A stretch of 64,000 nt of DNA from positions 13,127,856-13,191,855 of the forward strand of contig NC_135246.1 in assembly GCF_947623445.1 (NCBI RefSeq). The letters run 5' to 3'. Position 1 is the first letter of the stretch. Every line of letters starts with the position of its first letter. The notes below the pieces were generated by a model. The model saw nothing but the letters and a program-made list of their open reading frames with translations, was not told the origin of the DNA and did not search any database. Below are positions 14,660 to 29,800 of the stretch, piece by piece. Position numbers and translations under genes: made by a program. The DNA comes from Clavelina lepadiformis. Lineage: Eukaryota > Chordata > Ascidiacea > Aplousobranchia > Clavelinidae.

Positions 14660-14814
14660 TTCGAAGACAAAAACAAAAGATATTGAGCCAAATTGCCAGG
14701 GGCTAAATTGACCAGTAAAGCGTTGAAAAAGGCTGAATTGACCAACCGTCCTGTGGTCCCAGACATTCATTTCGTCACGACCACACAGCGCAGAAGGTCT
14801 CTTTGCTGATAACG

Positions 14815-17800
14815 TCAAACTCCCTTTATCGGCGATCTCCGCGCGGATACAATCCCTTTGTGGTACCAGCGAGGAAATGGGAAAGGCCATTCGAACTGGC
14901 GGGGAAGGGGTCCTTTGGAGGAAACGTTCCTTTCAAAGTAACGGAACAAGAAGAACCACCAGGCTCGCGAAAGTACATTCCCTTCGCTTGCTTCTTTCAG
15001 GGCCTAAACGATAAAATAACGTCATAATACCATGTTGCTACGCAATGATGACATGAAGGCATCCGTTAATGGGAAGAGGACTAACCTCGTAATTGCACAA
15101 TGTATGGTATGACCAAAACAACCGAGTGGTTAAAATATACGCGACGACCACATCGACTGTATAATGATCGTGGGCAAGAAGTATACAGACCACTCCGACT
15201 GTTGCCAAGGACCAACAAATCCAGTGAAATATCCACCACTTTTTCGGGGTGTCTAAATGAAAACGAATAACAGGTTATCTATCTTAGCTATTGAAGTCAA
15301 CCTCATAATGTTTGGTGATTTGTTTGCATAAGAACGAGGTGTCTGCGCTGTAAGCAAGAGCAGGGCAAAGGTTGGTGGTGTATTTTCGTTGTGTTTATTT
15401 AAAGATGTTATAACGGCAATTGTTATTAAAGCTTTGCTCCGCACCGGAAACTTACGTAAGTCTGGCGCAATATTGCAACATTTTGCGGTTATAGGTGAGT
15501 TGAGAGGCAAAGAACGGAAAACTGGGTTACTCACCGTCACAGAACTTTAACAACCGGTCAAAAACCCTACGCAAAAGCAACGTGGACTCACATTCTTGAA
15601 TTATTAAGTACGTCAGGACCAGTATAATTGTGTGGCCGCTAAACAAGTAGTCTCCACATAAATGATGAGAACCGGTGATCGAGAGTCCACCTCCTGCCAG
15701 CAATCCGGCCGCTCTTCCCAACATCACCGAGATCTTTCCATCGGCCTACAAAACAGATGGATGGATGAAATATGTAGCTGTAGATTAAAATTATACTTGC
15801 CTGATTTCAAAGACTTTTTACATTTCATGTTATTACGAGCATGTCGTAGTATGTTCAAAGTTACATGATTAATCCCTATAAAAAGTACAAATACTAGGAT
15901 AGACTGACTGCTATCGAAAAAACGTTACTTTGTACAGGGCAAGTTCATATTTCTACAATTCACTTGGTCATTTACCTTGGGAGCGCATTTGAAATGTAAA
16001 CCGGGTACAGGTAGAGTTGTGACGTAGATTGTACAAGAGCGATATAAATACAGTGTTCCCAAAATAAAGAAGATGCGCCGAACAATTATAAATCTGAAAA
16101 CAATCAAATATTAGTTCATTGCGTGATAAGCAATACAACTCTAAGCAACAGAATTGTTTAGATTAGTCCTTCGTAAACTTTTAACTAGTTGTTATTTATG
16201 TGTTGATTCCAAACTGATCTACTATCGGAACTCCCTAAAAAACATGACTATTTTCAGCACAAGAAATTCATAATACTGTATTGCATAACATTTAGTCCAA
16301 CGTCATTTTTCATTTGACACTATTTTATCGCGATTTAACTTATTCAAAAATATTACAGAGTACATTGTGAGAATAGCGTATTGTAGATATAAGGATTACA
16401 ACGTACAGTCATTAGACTGCTGATTATCGCGGAAAAGTGTTAAAATCAAAGCGAACGAACACAGGATGATGACTCAAGCTATGAATACTTCACCAACAAC
16501 TATGAAATTAAGGGACCGTGTTAACCCTTACATGTGTCAGCAACTAGATTGAACTAGATACCAGGTTCATCCCGTTTAAGTTTGCAAAACGTTGACGCGA
16601 GTCGCGAAAAAATGATTTACAAACTCGGAAATGCAATCACAAAATCTCGAAACAATTAGCGATAATAAAAGTAATGTAGATTTTCAGCAGTAATGTATAT
16701 TCTGCTGGGCGCATGTGAATTAATAACAACATTGTAGGTCATTGACCTACCTATGTTTGTGAAAGACAAACGTAACGGCGCATAGAATGATCATGACCAT
16801 CCCAACGGTCTCACACACGTTGAACGCTCCCTCTATCCTTCTCGGCACGATATCGAAGAAGATGTCTGGAAGAGGAGGGTCTTCCTCTATGGCAGGGACT
16901 CTCTCGTGCACGAGCTGCAGCATCAGCACGGACACGACAAAACCTTGAGGAAAAAATTAACAAACGATTTCAAGATATCTTGAAACATTTGAAAGTCACA
17001 GTTGCTGCAGCACATCGATCTTTTATGCGTTATGGACTTCCGCAGCAAACGACTCACGCGTTAATATGCAAGTAAATAAGGTGATCGAATGGATACGAAA
17101 TTGCGTCTGTTCCATTGCTTTTACTCGAAACGAGCAACGGCGAAATGGCTATCATGCGTGTTGGTTACTCATCGGGTAATACATAACCCGAAACATCTGC
17201 AACTTACCTCATAAAATATTTAGTGGACGGAAAGGCCTTATAGCCTACTATAGAAAACTGGTCACACAGCAAAAACGCTAAAGGATGTTAATTGTTAAGA
17301 TGCATCAAAACAGTGCTTTGTTATCAAGCAGCTGAAACCGGATATTTTTAAAATTTTATCAAGGAATAAACGCGCTAACTGTATAATGTTACTATTTTTG
17401 TTTTAAGTCAACAGGAACTGCAACAGCGGGAAAAAAGGAAACTACTCTCTCCATTTCGTCACGCATGAAGGCGTTGTTTTCAAATTGAGTTGTGTGAAAA
17501 GGCCAAATAGGGCCACCAGAAAAGCAAATCGTCACGTGGTATGAGGCACAACGCTTTTGTGGAGATGATATCAGCTCGTACTGACAAAGTAAAATTCGAA
17601 AGCTCATAAACACCGAAATTTAACCATGACACGAGTAATACTTGTGTACTGCTCAAGTAAAAAAACAATTATGGCATGTTTCTTAACGTCAAGATAGGAG
17701 TTCTATTTATGAGATTTCAACGCAGCCTTACAACACGCAAAATTGGATTCTGGTTATTATATTAAAAATATACGATACATTGAAACACCTTAAATTCGTG

Positions 17801-20800
17801 TTTGATTTCTAAACCCTAAGATCTTAGTGATGCATGGCAAAGAAGGTAAAAAAATCATAGAAAAGCCAGTGAAGTTCATTGCCTACTCACCCAACAACAT
17901 ATACATTAGGGCGACAATAGTTTTCAGCTTCTCTGACGGATATTGTTCGGATGTCAGGTTCCCTGTCACTTCGTTCCCTGAAAAAAAGTTAAAATAAAAA
18001 TGTCTCACCAATAACGTTTCACAAGTAGATTGCGTAACGCTTATGATACCAGATTAGCAAGAAAAGCCTAAAATAAATTGCGGTTTGTAATTATTAGTAT
18101 TAAAGGTTTTATATCATTCAAAACAACGATAACACTTTTCGAAGTGGTTGTTCGAAAGTGCTAATTCAGCAAAATATCAGTCATTATTAAATCGAAAGAG
18201 TGCTTGCGGCTTTCTACAAGCCGTAAATTAGTCTGAACTGGAATGTCAATTATATTAAATTTCACATAACTAGGAAGTTATCATAAGTGAAATTCAACAG
18301 ACAGAAATCCAATTTATATCTAATGCTCAATCTTTGGAATTTGAGGTGAAACATTTTACAACAGGTAGTTTCTTAAATTCTTAATGTCCCATCAATATAA
18401 TGAAAAAATTGAAACATTGTTTAAAAGTAACAACGGCTGATAAAATCACAGTCAAGGGAATTATTCTGTTGTAAAAGTTACGTCATGCAGTTTTACGTAA
18501 CACACATTTCTCCTGAAACCGCAAACTTTCAACGCATTGTTGAAACGACGTATCACGTAGATCTGCATGAGCTTCAAGCGTTCTTACTGGGGCAAAAAAT
18601 GTAAATTACTTATTACAACTAAAAGGCACAATTTAGCCATAACATTTTAATAATAAACAAACGCCTAACCTATACTTGACTTCAGCGATACTATGTCATG
18701 AGTTGTCAAAACACTTTCGCTTGAGGTTGGTCGCATTTCCAGTGCGACACGGCAAAGTGCATTTGGATGCTTATTCACAGTCTTCATATTCATGACGCGA
18801 AAACCGTCTCAAGCTATGAACACCTTTCTTGAACCACTGTACTCACAATCGATTACATTTAATGTCCCAAAGGAAATCACTAAGTTGATTGCTGAGCTGC
18901 ACTGACTTATACTGTGTAGTGAGGATTTTACATGCTGTTTCTGCTAAGCTTTAGTATCAATATTCACTACCGTTTGAAAAAGAAAACTAAGGCATCAAAT
19001 CATGAATTCAAATTGTCCTTTTACATTGACGAAGATCTTTTGTTGCAACACTTTTTACCCCGAAACTCATCGCACTCACCTTTTAAGCAACAAAAATGAA
19101 ATTTAAAGCTTCGAATACATTACCTAAAGCGATGACGTGAACAATCCTGATATATTGAAACCCGTAATTTAATAAAGAATTAATAATTTATCCCGGAGAA
19201 ACATGTTTTTGATTCGTGAAAGAATGATTCGTGAAATCCACGCCAGTACTATTATAGGTAGCCTAGACGTTCACAAACTGACGTCAAGCTTACATCAAAA
19301 ACCACAGTAGCGTTTGCGGAAGTAGGCAACAACTTGGAAGCAGTATGAAACGTATTTCATATCTACCGAATATGACATCCACGACATCCCGGATCTTTAT
19401 TTTGTTCACATTATCTATTCTGCTTCGGGAAGGCAACATGTTAATAGAAGATCGTAGGCCCGCGCGCTCATACCGTGTGGTTTATTTTTTGCCTCTGACT
19501 GCAGGGAGCCAAACTTATGGTGCTTTCTTCAGTACAGCTTAATACGGAAACACAATCACAAACAATCAACGAGAAATAGAAAAGCGGAGAACCACCGTGG
19601 GCTTAAAACGAGCGAAATATTCAACAATGGAAGGTAAGCACTACCACTGAAAATGTCCTATAAGCCTCATGTTGGTTACATGAACAACACTGTTTTATAT
19701 AAATCGCTACTACAAATATTGTAAATTAGTGTTTGACACTTCTTACGGACACAACCATATATGCATAAAGGCTAACCTGAAAGCAGTGGTGTGGTAAGTG
19801 AAGAGTATCTGTGTGCGTCCCCACCTTTCAGGACGTCAGAATAGGTGTGCCCGTTATCTGTTATGCCATTGGCTATTGCATGCTTAGATGTGTTGTTGTA
19901 GTACCCATTTCGAATTCCCTGAAGGCAAAGTATTGAAAACCGCAGGTTTACTCCAAGAATAACATGCTACCGCATGCAAGTATAACGTGTTATAATATAC
20001 TGTATAAATATTAGAGTAAAAAAATCAAGCAACCATTTCACTCGCAAACGTTATGCTAAATTCGGAACATCTGCAAATAGATTGCTATAGTTACTTATAT
20101 CTAATGTTTGTTTCTGGTCTTAAACGACGCTTTGCGGCAATTGGCTGCCTTCACAGACGCTTTAGGGTGGCTCTAAAGTTACTAAGGACCATAGTAATAA
20201 ATGGGAACATTTAGTTTAAACAAAAAAGATAAGTTCACTCACGTTCTGTTCGATTTTCCTCATGTACTTTGTCAGTTCTGACTTGCGCAGACCTTCTATA
20301 CACGAATGAAGATGATCAACTTCATGTAAATCAGTCATGTGGAACGGCGCCTGCTGCAGATCGTCGCGTGTCAACGACAATAGCCTCTGGCCGTCAATCG
20401 GCTTGTGCCCGTTGAGGAGCCCCGTCTAAAATTCGATCATATCAATATTTCATTACGCCGCAGAGATAGTTTTACTGTGTGAGGGCGAACTGTTATTGTT
20501 TAATGTTTTTCCCCGAACGTGAGATGAGGTTTCCCTCTCATGTGTTAGTTGTGGTAACGGCTATCTGGTTTATATCGTGATTGCCTGCAATACATCTAGA
20601 TTCTAGAATATCTTTCTTGTGTGCTGCGAATTCTTTGGGCTCTTCATGGAATATTATATATTTAGATGCACATACGTTTCAGCATACCTCAAATTCTTTG
20701 TAACCATTATCTCTGAACCAGTCTCGTACTTGTCCGGGGGTCCAGTGTGATGCATTCTCTTCAATGACGTGACCGTTAGTTGAACTTATATCAACCACAG

Positions 20801-20813
20801 TGTGTTCCACCAT
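14815..20813 (-). CDS. SGMS1: sphingomyelin synthase with N-terminal SAM domain (SMS1-like), 9 coding exons
   Basis: Golgi multi-pass enzyme that moves phosphocholine from phosphatidylcholine to ceramide, giving sphingomyelin and diacylglycerol. Coding exons: 20688-20813, 20243-20425, 19777-19918, 17891-17977, 16751-16943, 15976-16093, 15592-15745, 15086-15252, 14815-15003. All phases match; 452 aa against about 415 in vertebrates. SAM domain about residues 20-95 (ASHWTPGQVRDWF). Core motifs: VHERVP with PPLPDIFFD in the first membrane part; RRIFFILGTLYLYRSCTIYV and TTLPVPGLHFKC; CGDYLFSGHT; AHDHYTVDVVVAY. The lipid-phosphatase-like catalytic triad is His321, His364 and Asp368, with spacings 43 and 4 as in vertebrate SMS1. 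The SAM domain excludes SMS2. Motifs favour SMS1 over SAMD8/SMSr, though a tree is needed. A splice acceptor lies four bases before the ATG, so the 5'UTR continues elsewhere or is trans-spliced. Confidence 0.5.
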
Positions 20814-20819
20814 TTTTCT
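20814..20819 (-). promoter_or_regulatory. splice acceptor just upstream of the SGMS1-like start codon
   Basis: Minus strand reads TTCATTTATTTTTAG then AAAA then ATG. The strong acceptor leaves a 4-base 5'UTR in this exon. It is either a cis 5'UTR exon junction or a spliced-leader acceptor of the type known in ascidians. Confidence 0.5.
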
Positions 20820-23800
20820 AAAAATAAATGAAGTTTCAAGTAAGCTAGCTTGCAGGAAGGAAGCGTGTTACTTACACCAATGGAGGTGTTGCAATGTTGT
20901 CTCAATATACACAGTGAAAGCTAGTCAAAAATATTTGGACAATTTAAAGTAACTCGACGGTCAACAAATGGATGACCAAAGTCGCAATAAAATCAACACA
21001 GAAATTAGATCAAACGCCGGGGAAATAAACCTAAGTCCATTAACATTTAAGTCAAGTTGGTATAAATTTGAACCTATCCAGCAGTACATATTTTATTCTA
21101 CTTAGGCCGTTTTCCTTTCCATCAGGATGGCGTTTAACACAACTGGTACCAGTAAATTGTCTACATAGTATGATACTATTAAGAATTCAACTTCAAAATA
21201 ACTTAAATTTTGGATAATTCCGGTGATTTAATTGGTCTTTTTAGCTTCGAGTTAACCAGCTTCAATTGGAATAACATGTTGTTAATAGTTTTAAAGTGCT
21301 ACTGAATGAAGGGCCAAATCAGCGCATCCGTGTACAGTTGTATGAGAGTCAGCTGCAAATTCACACATTACTCACTTATCCCAACGGTTAAGTAGTCCAA
21401 GTCAAATCTATGATTCAGAAAATTCTATACGGCACCACTACCATTCCTTTGTTTTCCAGGTTGATGCCAACTTAGGCTAGCCGTCAGAAATGTACCGCTG
21501 CCTTGTCCACTACTTGCACAAATAACTCACAACAGCGCTTGCATTGATTTCATTTCAAGTCAGATACTAACGATACAGACTGCCTAGATTTTACCAACCT
21601 ACGGACAAAGCTTGTAAAAAATGACGAAAACTGATCAAACACACTGCAAGGTGCAAGTTAGGCTTAGAAGGCAACCACGGTATTGCACCCATGGGCATAA
21701 TTTGTTGTGAGGTTACTCCTTTACCTGATGGAGTCGTAATCGCTTTGTGCAATTCCAAGGGAATCAACCTAGACAAGGTACGTTTATAACAATGATCTCA
21801 GAAGTTACAGTACTTTCCCCAGACTGAAGCCTAACACACTTTGTAAGTTTTCTTTTCTATTCTAATAGGAATGCCCATCGGGATTAACCTGACTGCCACT
21901 TTAGCTCCTGAGTGACTTAAGCAATCAACAGAAACAGATTAAATTGGCGGCTGAATCTGAGCGGGAAAAATGGTATAATTTTAGGTAACCTGGGAATAAT
22001 TAAATACATAATAACATCATAATGTAACATTGTGATTTACAGTACAGTAATACAATACGACAGTAAACAGATAGCACCTTTAAGTTAACTGAGTTTTCCT
22101 TGTAAGCATACGCAAGGTTTACTTTGCTGCGATGGGTGTAAATAAATAAATAAGCAAGCAAAATATCTCCTAAGAACCAATCTTCGAGCAGCCAATCTCG
22201 TTACTATGTTTCCTCGTTGCACTGTTTGCATCATGCACTACGTCACTATTACGTTTTCTTGCAGATATCAGCATAATTACTTCAAACATTTTTGCCTGTT
22301 TCATTATTAATCACATCATATTATGACATTTGAAGGCTTGCACTGATCATAAAAATGACAAAGCTTTACAGTGATTTAAACGACAGACCACACGGTATCT
22401 TAAGACATACAAATCATTGCCGATTCCCAAAAATTTTTACGGCACCGGTGCGAATAGTATTTCTAGCTTCAGTAAACCGCCCACGTTATGTTTTCAAAGA
22501 AATCATATCGTTTAATACTGAAATATCGTGCAATCCAGGATGACGCGAAATAAATACCGCCCCCAGAACGCACACGTGGTTCGCTTCCCGATTTAAATGA
22601 AGTACCTTCGGACCAACAAATAACAAGCAGCCGTAAACACCATGATCTCATGATGATCGGAATTTCAACTAAACACTGATCTGTGATATTTTGACGGTGG
22701 GAACAATGGTGACGCATTGCAAGTCGCATAAAATTTCAGTTGAGGACGTACAATGGTAGGGTCACACTTTCGGTAGGATTTTATGAGCAATATATTTAGC
22801 CAAACGAGAAGCTATTAAGGTGGTTCATCCAGTGCCATAAACTCAAACAATTTTTACTCAGATATGCACAGTAGTTTAGCTTAACGTGTTTAGCCGATAA
22901 ATATATATAAATAAACCTGCCTCGTTTTCTAAAACTAGCATTTTCATAATCCAGTAGACAAGAATTTTCAAATGAAACGAATAATTATGGACCTCTACCA
23001 ACGAAGATCAAAACTAAGGGATATTTAACCACACAATATATAACGATAAAGCTTGATACTTAACGCTGCCTTTTCCAATGCAAACCTTGTGTGGAAATAA
23101 AAAAAATCCAACAGCAAAAACTCAATAGGCCTATACAAACCAAAATCGACTTATATTAGCGTTTCCATAGCAAGCGGTTGTAAACCCGCAAAATTCTAAA
23201 GAAGCTTTTAATATTATTTCTCGTTCCTGGAATTCATCTCGAATCGTTATTGCGGTTGGTCTGGAAAGCGATAACTCGTCAACATGGAGCCCTGTCTATT
23301 GCTGAAGTGAAGAGGTACTTCAATTTTGAGACCAACCGATGGTTAAGTGCTTTCCAAACGACTTCCAGTTTATTATGTAGGATTTAATAACTACGAAGCG
23401 ATGGGGTTAGTTAAACAGACAAAACAAAACCCTTGATTTGTAGTATGATGAAGCCAATAACAATACATACTACGCAAATAAACTGAAAAATATTCTGCAC
23501 TGCCTCTCTCTTTAAACTTAAAGACTACACAAGGGAAACGATACGATGGTCATGAAGCCCATTTCCTACCAACACGTCTGATTCATTAAGCCAAATTCCT
23601 TTCTCCCAACGAGTTGATGGGACACTGGGAGAATTATAAATAGCGTCATTTGTCAAGGATACAGGCGGCAATATTTTAGTATTATAGACATGTACGATAA
23701 CACATTACAACTGCATCCTATCAGGTAAACAGCAGGTTCATTTAATTAACTCTCCACTAACCTCTACAGTCTACACCTACGAAAATGGTATCTCATAAAG

Positions 23801-26800
23801 GTGCACATCTATACGCAGGCTTTTTATTAAAGCTGATTTACACAAAGCGAACCACACTTTACGAAACCAGCCGTTTAAAGACGTCTTGCTGTGTTTGAGG
23901 CTGCACTAAATAAAAACATTTCATTCAGTAGCCAGAAACTTGGACGAAAGCTGACGCCAACTACAGTATTGCGGTTTAAAATTCATTACGGGACGAGGTT
24001 GGTGTATTACTATACCATACAATAGCATAGATTACTTCAACAGACCCTTTTGCCTAGGTAATTGCCGCTTTGTCTATAATGACCCGTTTCAGTGGTTCAC
24101 ACTTCCCAGCTTACAGCTTCGCGTATTTTTTTTTTTAAGACAATGGCAGGAATACCCAGTTACTTAATCACCATTTATTGAGCATAATACGTAAACGGAA
24201 GGGGGAAAATCGCTTAACGAAGTCGATTCATGGGGCATTAGATATTCAAATTTATTTTATTATTGTTATTATTCAAATGAGTTGCAACCATCTTGGGAAC
24301 TCAAACTTTCGTTAACAATTTTCCATGATATCTTGTTTTAAGAATGTCAAGAGCTATATGACTCTTAAATAGCCCTTCAAATATCCTAGTCACTAGTGTA
24401 CAAGTTTTCTCAAAACTTTCTTTTGTAGGTACAGCAATAAACGTTTTGTATGACCAACTTTCTCGACGCTCCCAAAGAAATCACTGCATCTGTATCAATA
24501 AGTCGGGTGATCGAAACTCAGTCTGGACTAGTCAACGACAAAGTCAAACTAACTAACCGTAAACCGGTTTGAAGGTGGGGTTTGTTGCAGAATTAGTTTA
24601 CCTGAAAGTAAAGAGCACTATGAGCTGGTCAAAAAATATTTGAAAAATGTTATCGGCAGACAAGTAATTATCGCTAGAAGTACGTCACATATTTGACTCG
24701 CGAGCCGGAAGTTAGGATCAGAAGCATAGAGGAAAATCATTGCGCGATAACAAGATGCTTGCTTGCAATGTGTAAACTGAAAAGAGTATTTCGCTGAGCT
24801 TTGCGTTGAGCTTAAAGTCAGCCATGCGGTTTCCAACCGGGGAATCCAATGATAAACCAAGTAGGGCTAAATCAAAGTGCAGAAACGTTATCAATTTTGG
24901 GTGGAACGAAAATGACAACAACATTCAAGTTTTTGTAAAAAGATAGAGGCTGTCGAAATAACATGCTGTGAAACGAAGGTAAATCTTGTTGTTAACCGTT
25001 GGCGCAAAACTTTTCCACTGCTAAGAGTCACAAAAAGTTTTAGATCTACGAAGTGAGTAACGACAAGGCACTCTTGCGAGTGAACTAGGCTGAGCCCTGG
25101 GCTACGTTATAGTACTACTATAAATTAAATTTGGAATGGTTTCAACCAAAACCTGGAAATTACTTAGGCTAAAAGACATGCATCGTGATTTGTAACACTG
25201 CGTCAACGCAAATACAGGCTACCGTAACAGTAGGCGTACTGGTGCATAAAAACTAACCCCTTGCTTATAATAATCCATGTACTATGCCTATAAACTGATA
25301 AAAGTTACTTTTCCTTTTCCATTTCATCGCCACCGGTTGCTTATTGCACAAAGTCAACTACAAACTTCTCCTTCGATTCCAGCATGGCATAACCTAACGC
25401 AAGAATCGCCAGTAGCCAGGTCGTCAAATAACTCGGTTTCATTAATCCACAGCATTCGCATAAAGGTACATTTAAAACTAAAGATAGTAATTCACACGGC
25501 TTATTGATAAATGCAAAAATTAATTATACATTATAAAATATAAATCAATGAATGATAAACATATACAAATGGTATACAAAACACAGCTGATTTTGGGTCA
25601 CTTTTACTGTGACTGAACGCAATACTTTGGCGCCTGCAGTTCTGGCATTTCGAATTTCTCTGTTTAATGGTGACATATCTACGTCACAAAGCAATGACAA
25701 TGCCATATTTAGTCGTTCGCACCTGCCAAGATCTGGGGATCATTCATAGTAGCCCGAATTGCTGGAAACTTTTTTGTTGTTTTACAAATATTGTTAACAA
25801 AAATACTTCACGAATCTGAACTAAATGGGTATTACCAAAGCCTCACTGTTTTCCAAAGCCACTAAGCCAGACTTATACAATTTAAACGCCAATCCCTATA
25901 CATGGTTTTACATGGTTAGCGCCTGTCTGTTCCTTCTAGAATCTAGGTCGAACTTCATCAAAATCTATACAAGAACCAAAAATACTACAAGTCGATAAAC
26001 TGATGTCTTTCAATTGCCTATTGCAGTTCCAGCTTTTTGATAAGTACTGCGTGTGTCGGAACTTGACCCGAAATGACTTTTGTCAGCATATACAGTATGT
26101 TATACGGCATATCTTACAAACGTTTCAGACTGTGACTGTGACTTAGTCTACTACGTCATATACTAACTGCAGTCTTCACATGACCATGTGTGGCGGAAGT
26201 AATATCCAACCTGATAAATAAAAATACAAGGTACCAATTGCGTTACCGATACTTTTGTCTATATAGAATGAAGCGATAAAAACGTATCGTTTTAGTGTAT
26301 TATCCACCCATGATAAAAACAAAACTACATCCGCCCTGGATGTGAAACTTTAAATGACTTATGACTATCGTCGAGTAGTATACAGCATGAAGCGTAATAA
26401 CAACAAACCATAGGACTACAACTGAAACTGCTTCAATATAACAACACTAGCGTAAAATACATAACGGACTTATTCACGCAAATCAGCAGAATGATAAATA
26501 AATGATGAAGTAAACTAAGCAATAAAGTCACAAAAAAGTCATTATCATTTTATAGTGACCAAAAAAACTTTTTCATAAAAACGGCTAAGAGTTCTGCTCA
26601 AGACAGCTTATATAACCTGGCTACATAGCCTGAGGGGTAATAACTGCTGTATAATGTGTTCATATTGTCTTCGAGAAACTGAAATATAATACAGAGGAAG
26701 CTTATGGTCATTGGGTGCTGATCATTGGATTACCAATTGTAATGAAGTTTAGTGGGATAACGTCTCGCGTTTTCCGTTATCGTATCTTATCGAAAATGGT

Positions 26801-29800
26801 CCTTACATTATGTCTACAGCATGTGCAGAATCGAACCCGATTATCGACCAAATTTATTATTCTCAAGAATAAGAATCCAGCAAGAAATTCGGGGAAAAGT
26901 CTTTATTTTGCAATAAATTAAGAAACTAACAGCAAAATGTTCAAGTTGTCTATTGTATAGGCGATCGAAAAGACAATGGATAGATTGAAAAAAATTAATA
27001 ATTTTGCGGAAGTGAAAAACAGATTAATTTCTCTCATTCGCCAACAACACGACAAATTTAAGGATTCTTTTGCTGAAGCTCTTTCATAAAGCAAAGTTAG
27101 CTTATTCGGATTCGCACAAATATCAAAAACTATTACAGTATTTGTATTCTTACGAATCCCCACTCTTTTTAATTTGGAACATCCTTCATTACGTCAGACA
27201 TTCCCAAACGGTGCGTCCCGCGCTTTCACAAGCTCGAGTTTCCAACACATTTAATCGATTATACTTCAGAAGTACAGCAGACTACTCTACAAAATAAGTG
27301 TGTACTCGCATGAACGATGTAAAACCTACATTATAGGTTGCAACTTGAACAGTTTAACTTGAAGATTTGGTTGTATTTTGTTCTTCTGATAGCAATTAAG
27401 TTACTCTTGTTAGAAAGCAATCAAATCCAATTCGTTCTGTGATGAAAAAACGTGTACTGTACTAGCATGTGAAAAACCTTGCAAATTAGGTAATTGCTGG
27501 ACCTGTAGACCCCGTAGACAAACATTTTTATTGAAGTCCATGTAAGAACTGTAAGTGGTCTAGGCGTGTGAGTTATGCGAGCATATGGGTAGCTTGCTGG
27601 CACTGTTTTAAAACCACTTCATAGTGCACTTCCAATGTGAAATTCTTTTGTATTCATGCCGCTTCTGCGCCGCATTGATAAAAACCATACAGTGGTAATT
27701 TATTGCTAAAAGCCACTACAACCACTAAAAGCGTCGCTATTTCACAAAGTTTGGAAAACACTGGTTAAATATCATATGTGCATTATTTTCTTTACTGCTT
27801 TTCGTTCAGTCTGGGCATTGTGTCATTGCCACAACGCAACCTATAACATGCTGACATAATAAACTGGATTGCTCGGAACTATAGCGTAAATAGGCTGCCG
27901 ACAAATAGGTTGTTTTGTAAAAAATTTAACTTAAATTTGCTTTTTGTGATTTTTTACGTCTAATTTACTATTTCAGTGCCTTTCGTTCTATACTATCGAT
28001 AAATAACTCAACTGCAGTGACAATATTATTCTTAATGCCGAAAACACCTGTGGTAATTAATCAATAACTGCTGTTGTTCATAACTAGAATAACTAACCAA
28101 CCATAAGAATTTACTAAAGTACCTGCCAAAGGTTTCTTAGACTAATACTTCTATCGCTACTGATAACGGAGGTTTTGATAAATTTTTCCTGCTGTTTGAC
28201 GCTGCACTGTTTAAAACCCAACAGAAGGTTTCATAATTTATCAATGCAAAGCCGTAAGCCTATGTCGCATAAACTTTTTCATGATGTATCTCTATCGTTT
28301 CCTTTGCCAGTTGTTTAAAAGCCCTTGCATTGTCCCTGTGTCCCTAGTGTTAAAGCTATAATAGTTCTACACAAATTTACGGTGTAGCCGTGTCTACAAA
28401 CATTAACTTCAAAACTGCGTTAACTTTTACTGCGCAAAACCCAACATCTGAAACGATCTGCGCCGTAAACTGGCCGATATTACAATTCTACTGTTTTAAA
28501 AATTGCTTTATTCGCATTTTACCACCGCGCAAACATACTCCCAACAAGCTCTATTCCAGCACTGCGTTCTTGTAAACGTCAACTGCAGTCACTCCATAGG
28601 GTTACCTTGTGCCATTTTTATACTGAACAAAGTCCAACGCAGGTAAATCAAATTGGCAAGTCGCACATTGATGTTGAAGCTGCGAGATTCCATGTAACGA
28701 AAATATTTGCTTAGGTCGACTTTGCACCAAGCTCGAAATCGTTTAATCTTTTTCATAAACCTAAAGGCTGCTATACTTACATTGATTGATACGTTCATAC
28801 GCCGGTAAGAAGCACGGTTTATGCAATTGCGTTCAGCTGTACACTCCAATTCAGCAGAGAAGCGACTGCCCGGCTTTTGATACGATATTTAGGTATACCT
28901 AACCGTCAAAACACGCATCTACAGCCTAGAATAAACTTCCTTGTAAGAATAATTTACCAGTCTGAAATCGCAAACGGTATTAAAAAATTGGTACAATAAA
29001 TGCTGACGTAGCAGGTTTCCGCATTCCGCCTCCATGCAGTTTTTGCAAAGCTTTCCATATACAGTACTTTACCACACTGTGATACAGTTTCAGTTGGAAA
29101 CGTCTGCAGTTACTCATTAAAAGCTTCACGTCATCAAAAGCTCTTTTTGACTGCAAGCCTTTCCACGTCTGCGCCTCTTAAAAGAAGTTAATTGGGTGCT
29201 GCAAACAAAGAGAAGGCTGACCTCATTTTTGAATTTCATCGATCGAGCGCTCTTTGGTATTTAGCACGCGTAGTGTTGGTGCGCTCATACCTTTTCTTGT
29301 ATACAACATTCAATGCTTACCAAGACCAGCAGTCCAGCTCGCTAGATTGTAGTTGACAGTCGTCAACTGGTCTGCTGGCCTAGCCTACATAACACATAGC
29401 AGTTTATGTCCGAAATCTTATGTTGCCGTCTGTGTACAGTAATTATTTTATTGGTCACTGCTTTAAAGAGCGGAACACATAACAAAGCACAAAGCATACA
29501 AAACTGCCTTTATCCTTCATGCAACTCTAGTAAACTAGTAAATTTTATGAGCAGTATAGGCATGTAGGAGTCTTTTTTTCTTGCGTAATTCGAATAAAAC
29601 AATGGCTCTATACCAGTGGCTGTAGACCACTACCGAATTACGTCATTGCTGTAATTGTACAGTACTATTACTGACTCCGAGATACTGAGTTAGTTGCTGT
29701 TGGTCATTGCGAAATGTATTGGGGTGCATTACGTTGCTTGGGGCCACATTCTGTGCTCATCGATAACACTGTTCATAATAGCAAAGTGTCGAATGGTTAA

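Larger units (their letters stand above)
8703..14814. other. intergenic region between Grb-family 5' end and sphingomyelin synthase 3' end
   Basis: About 6.1 kb between two genes on the same strand. The right end (about 13.8-14.8 kb) is likely the 3'UTR of the sphingomyelin synthase gene; the left end should hold the Grb-family promoter. Contents noted: a (TTAA)n microsatellite at 11264-11294, (CATT)n at 14253-14270 and (GATTCG)n at 14641-14659. Open frames here are short and show no family signature. Confidence 0.5.
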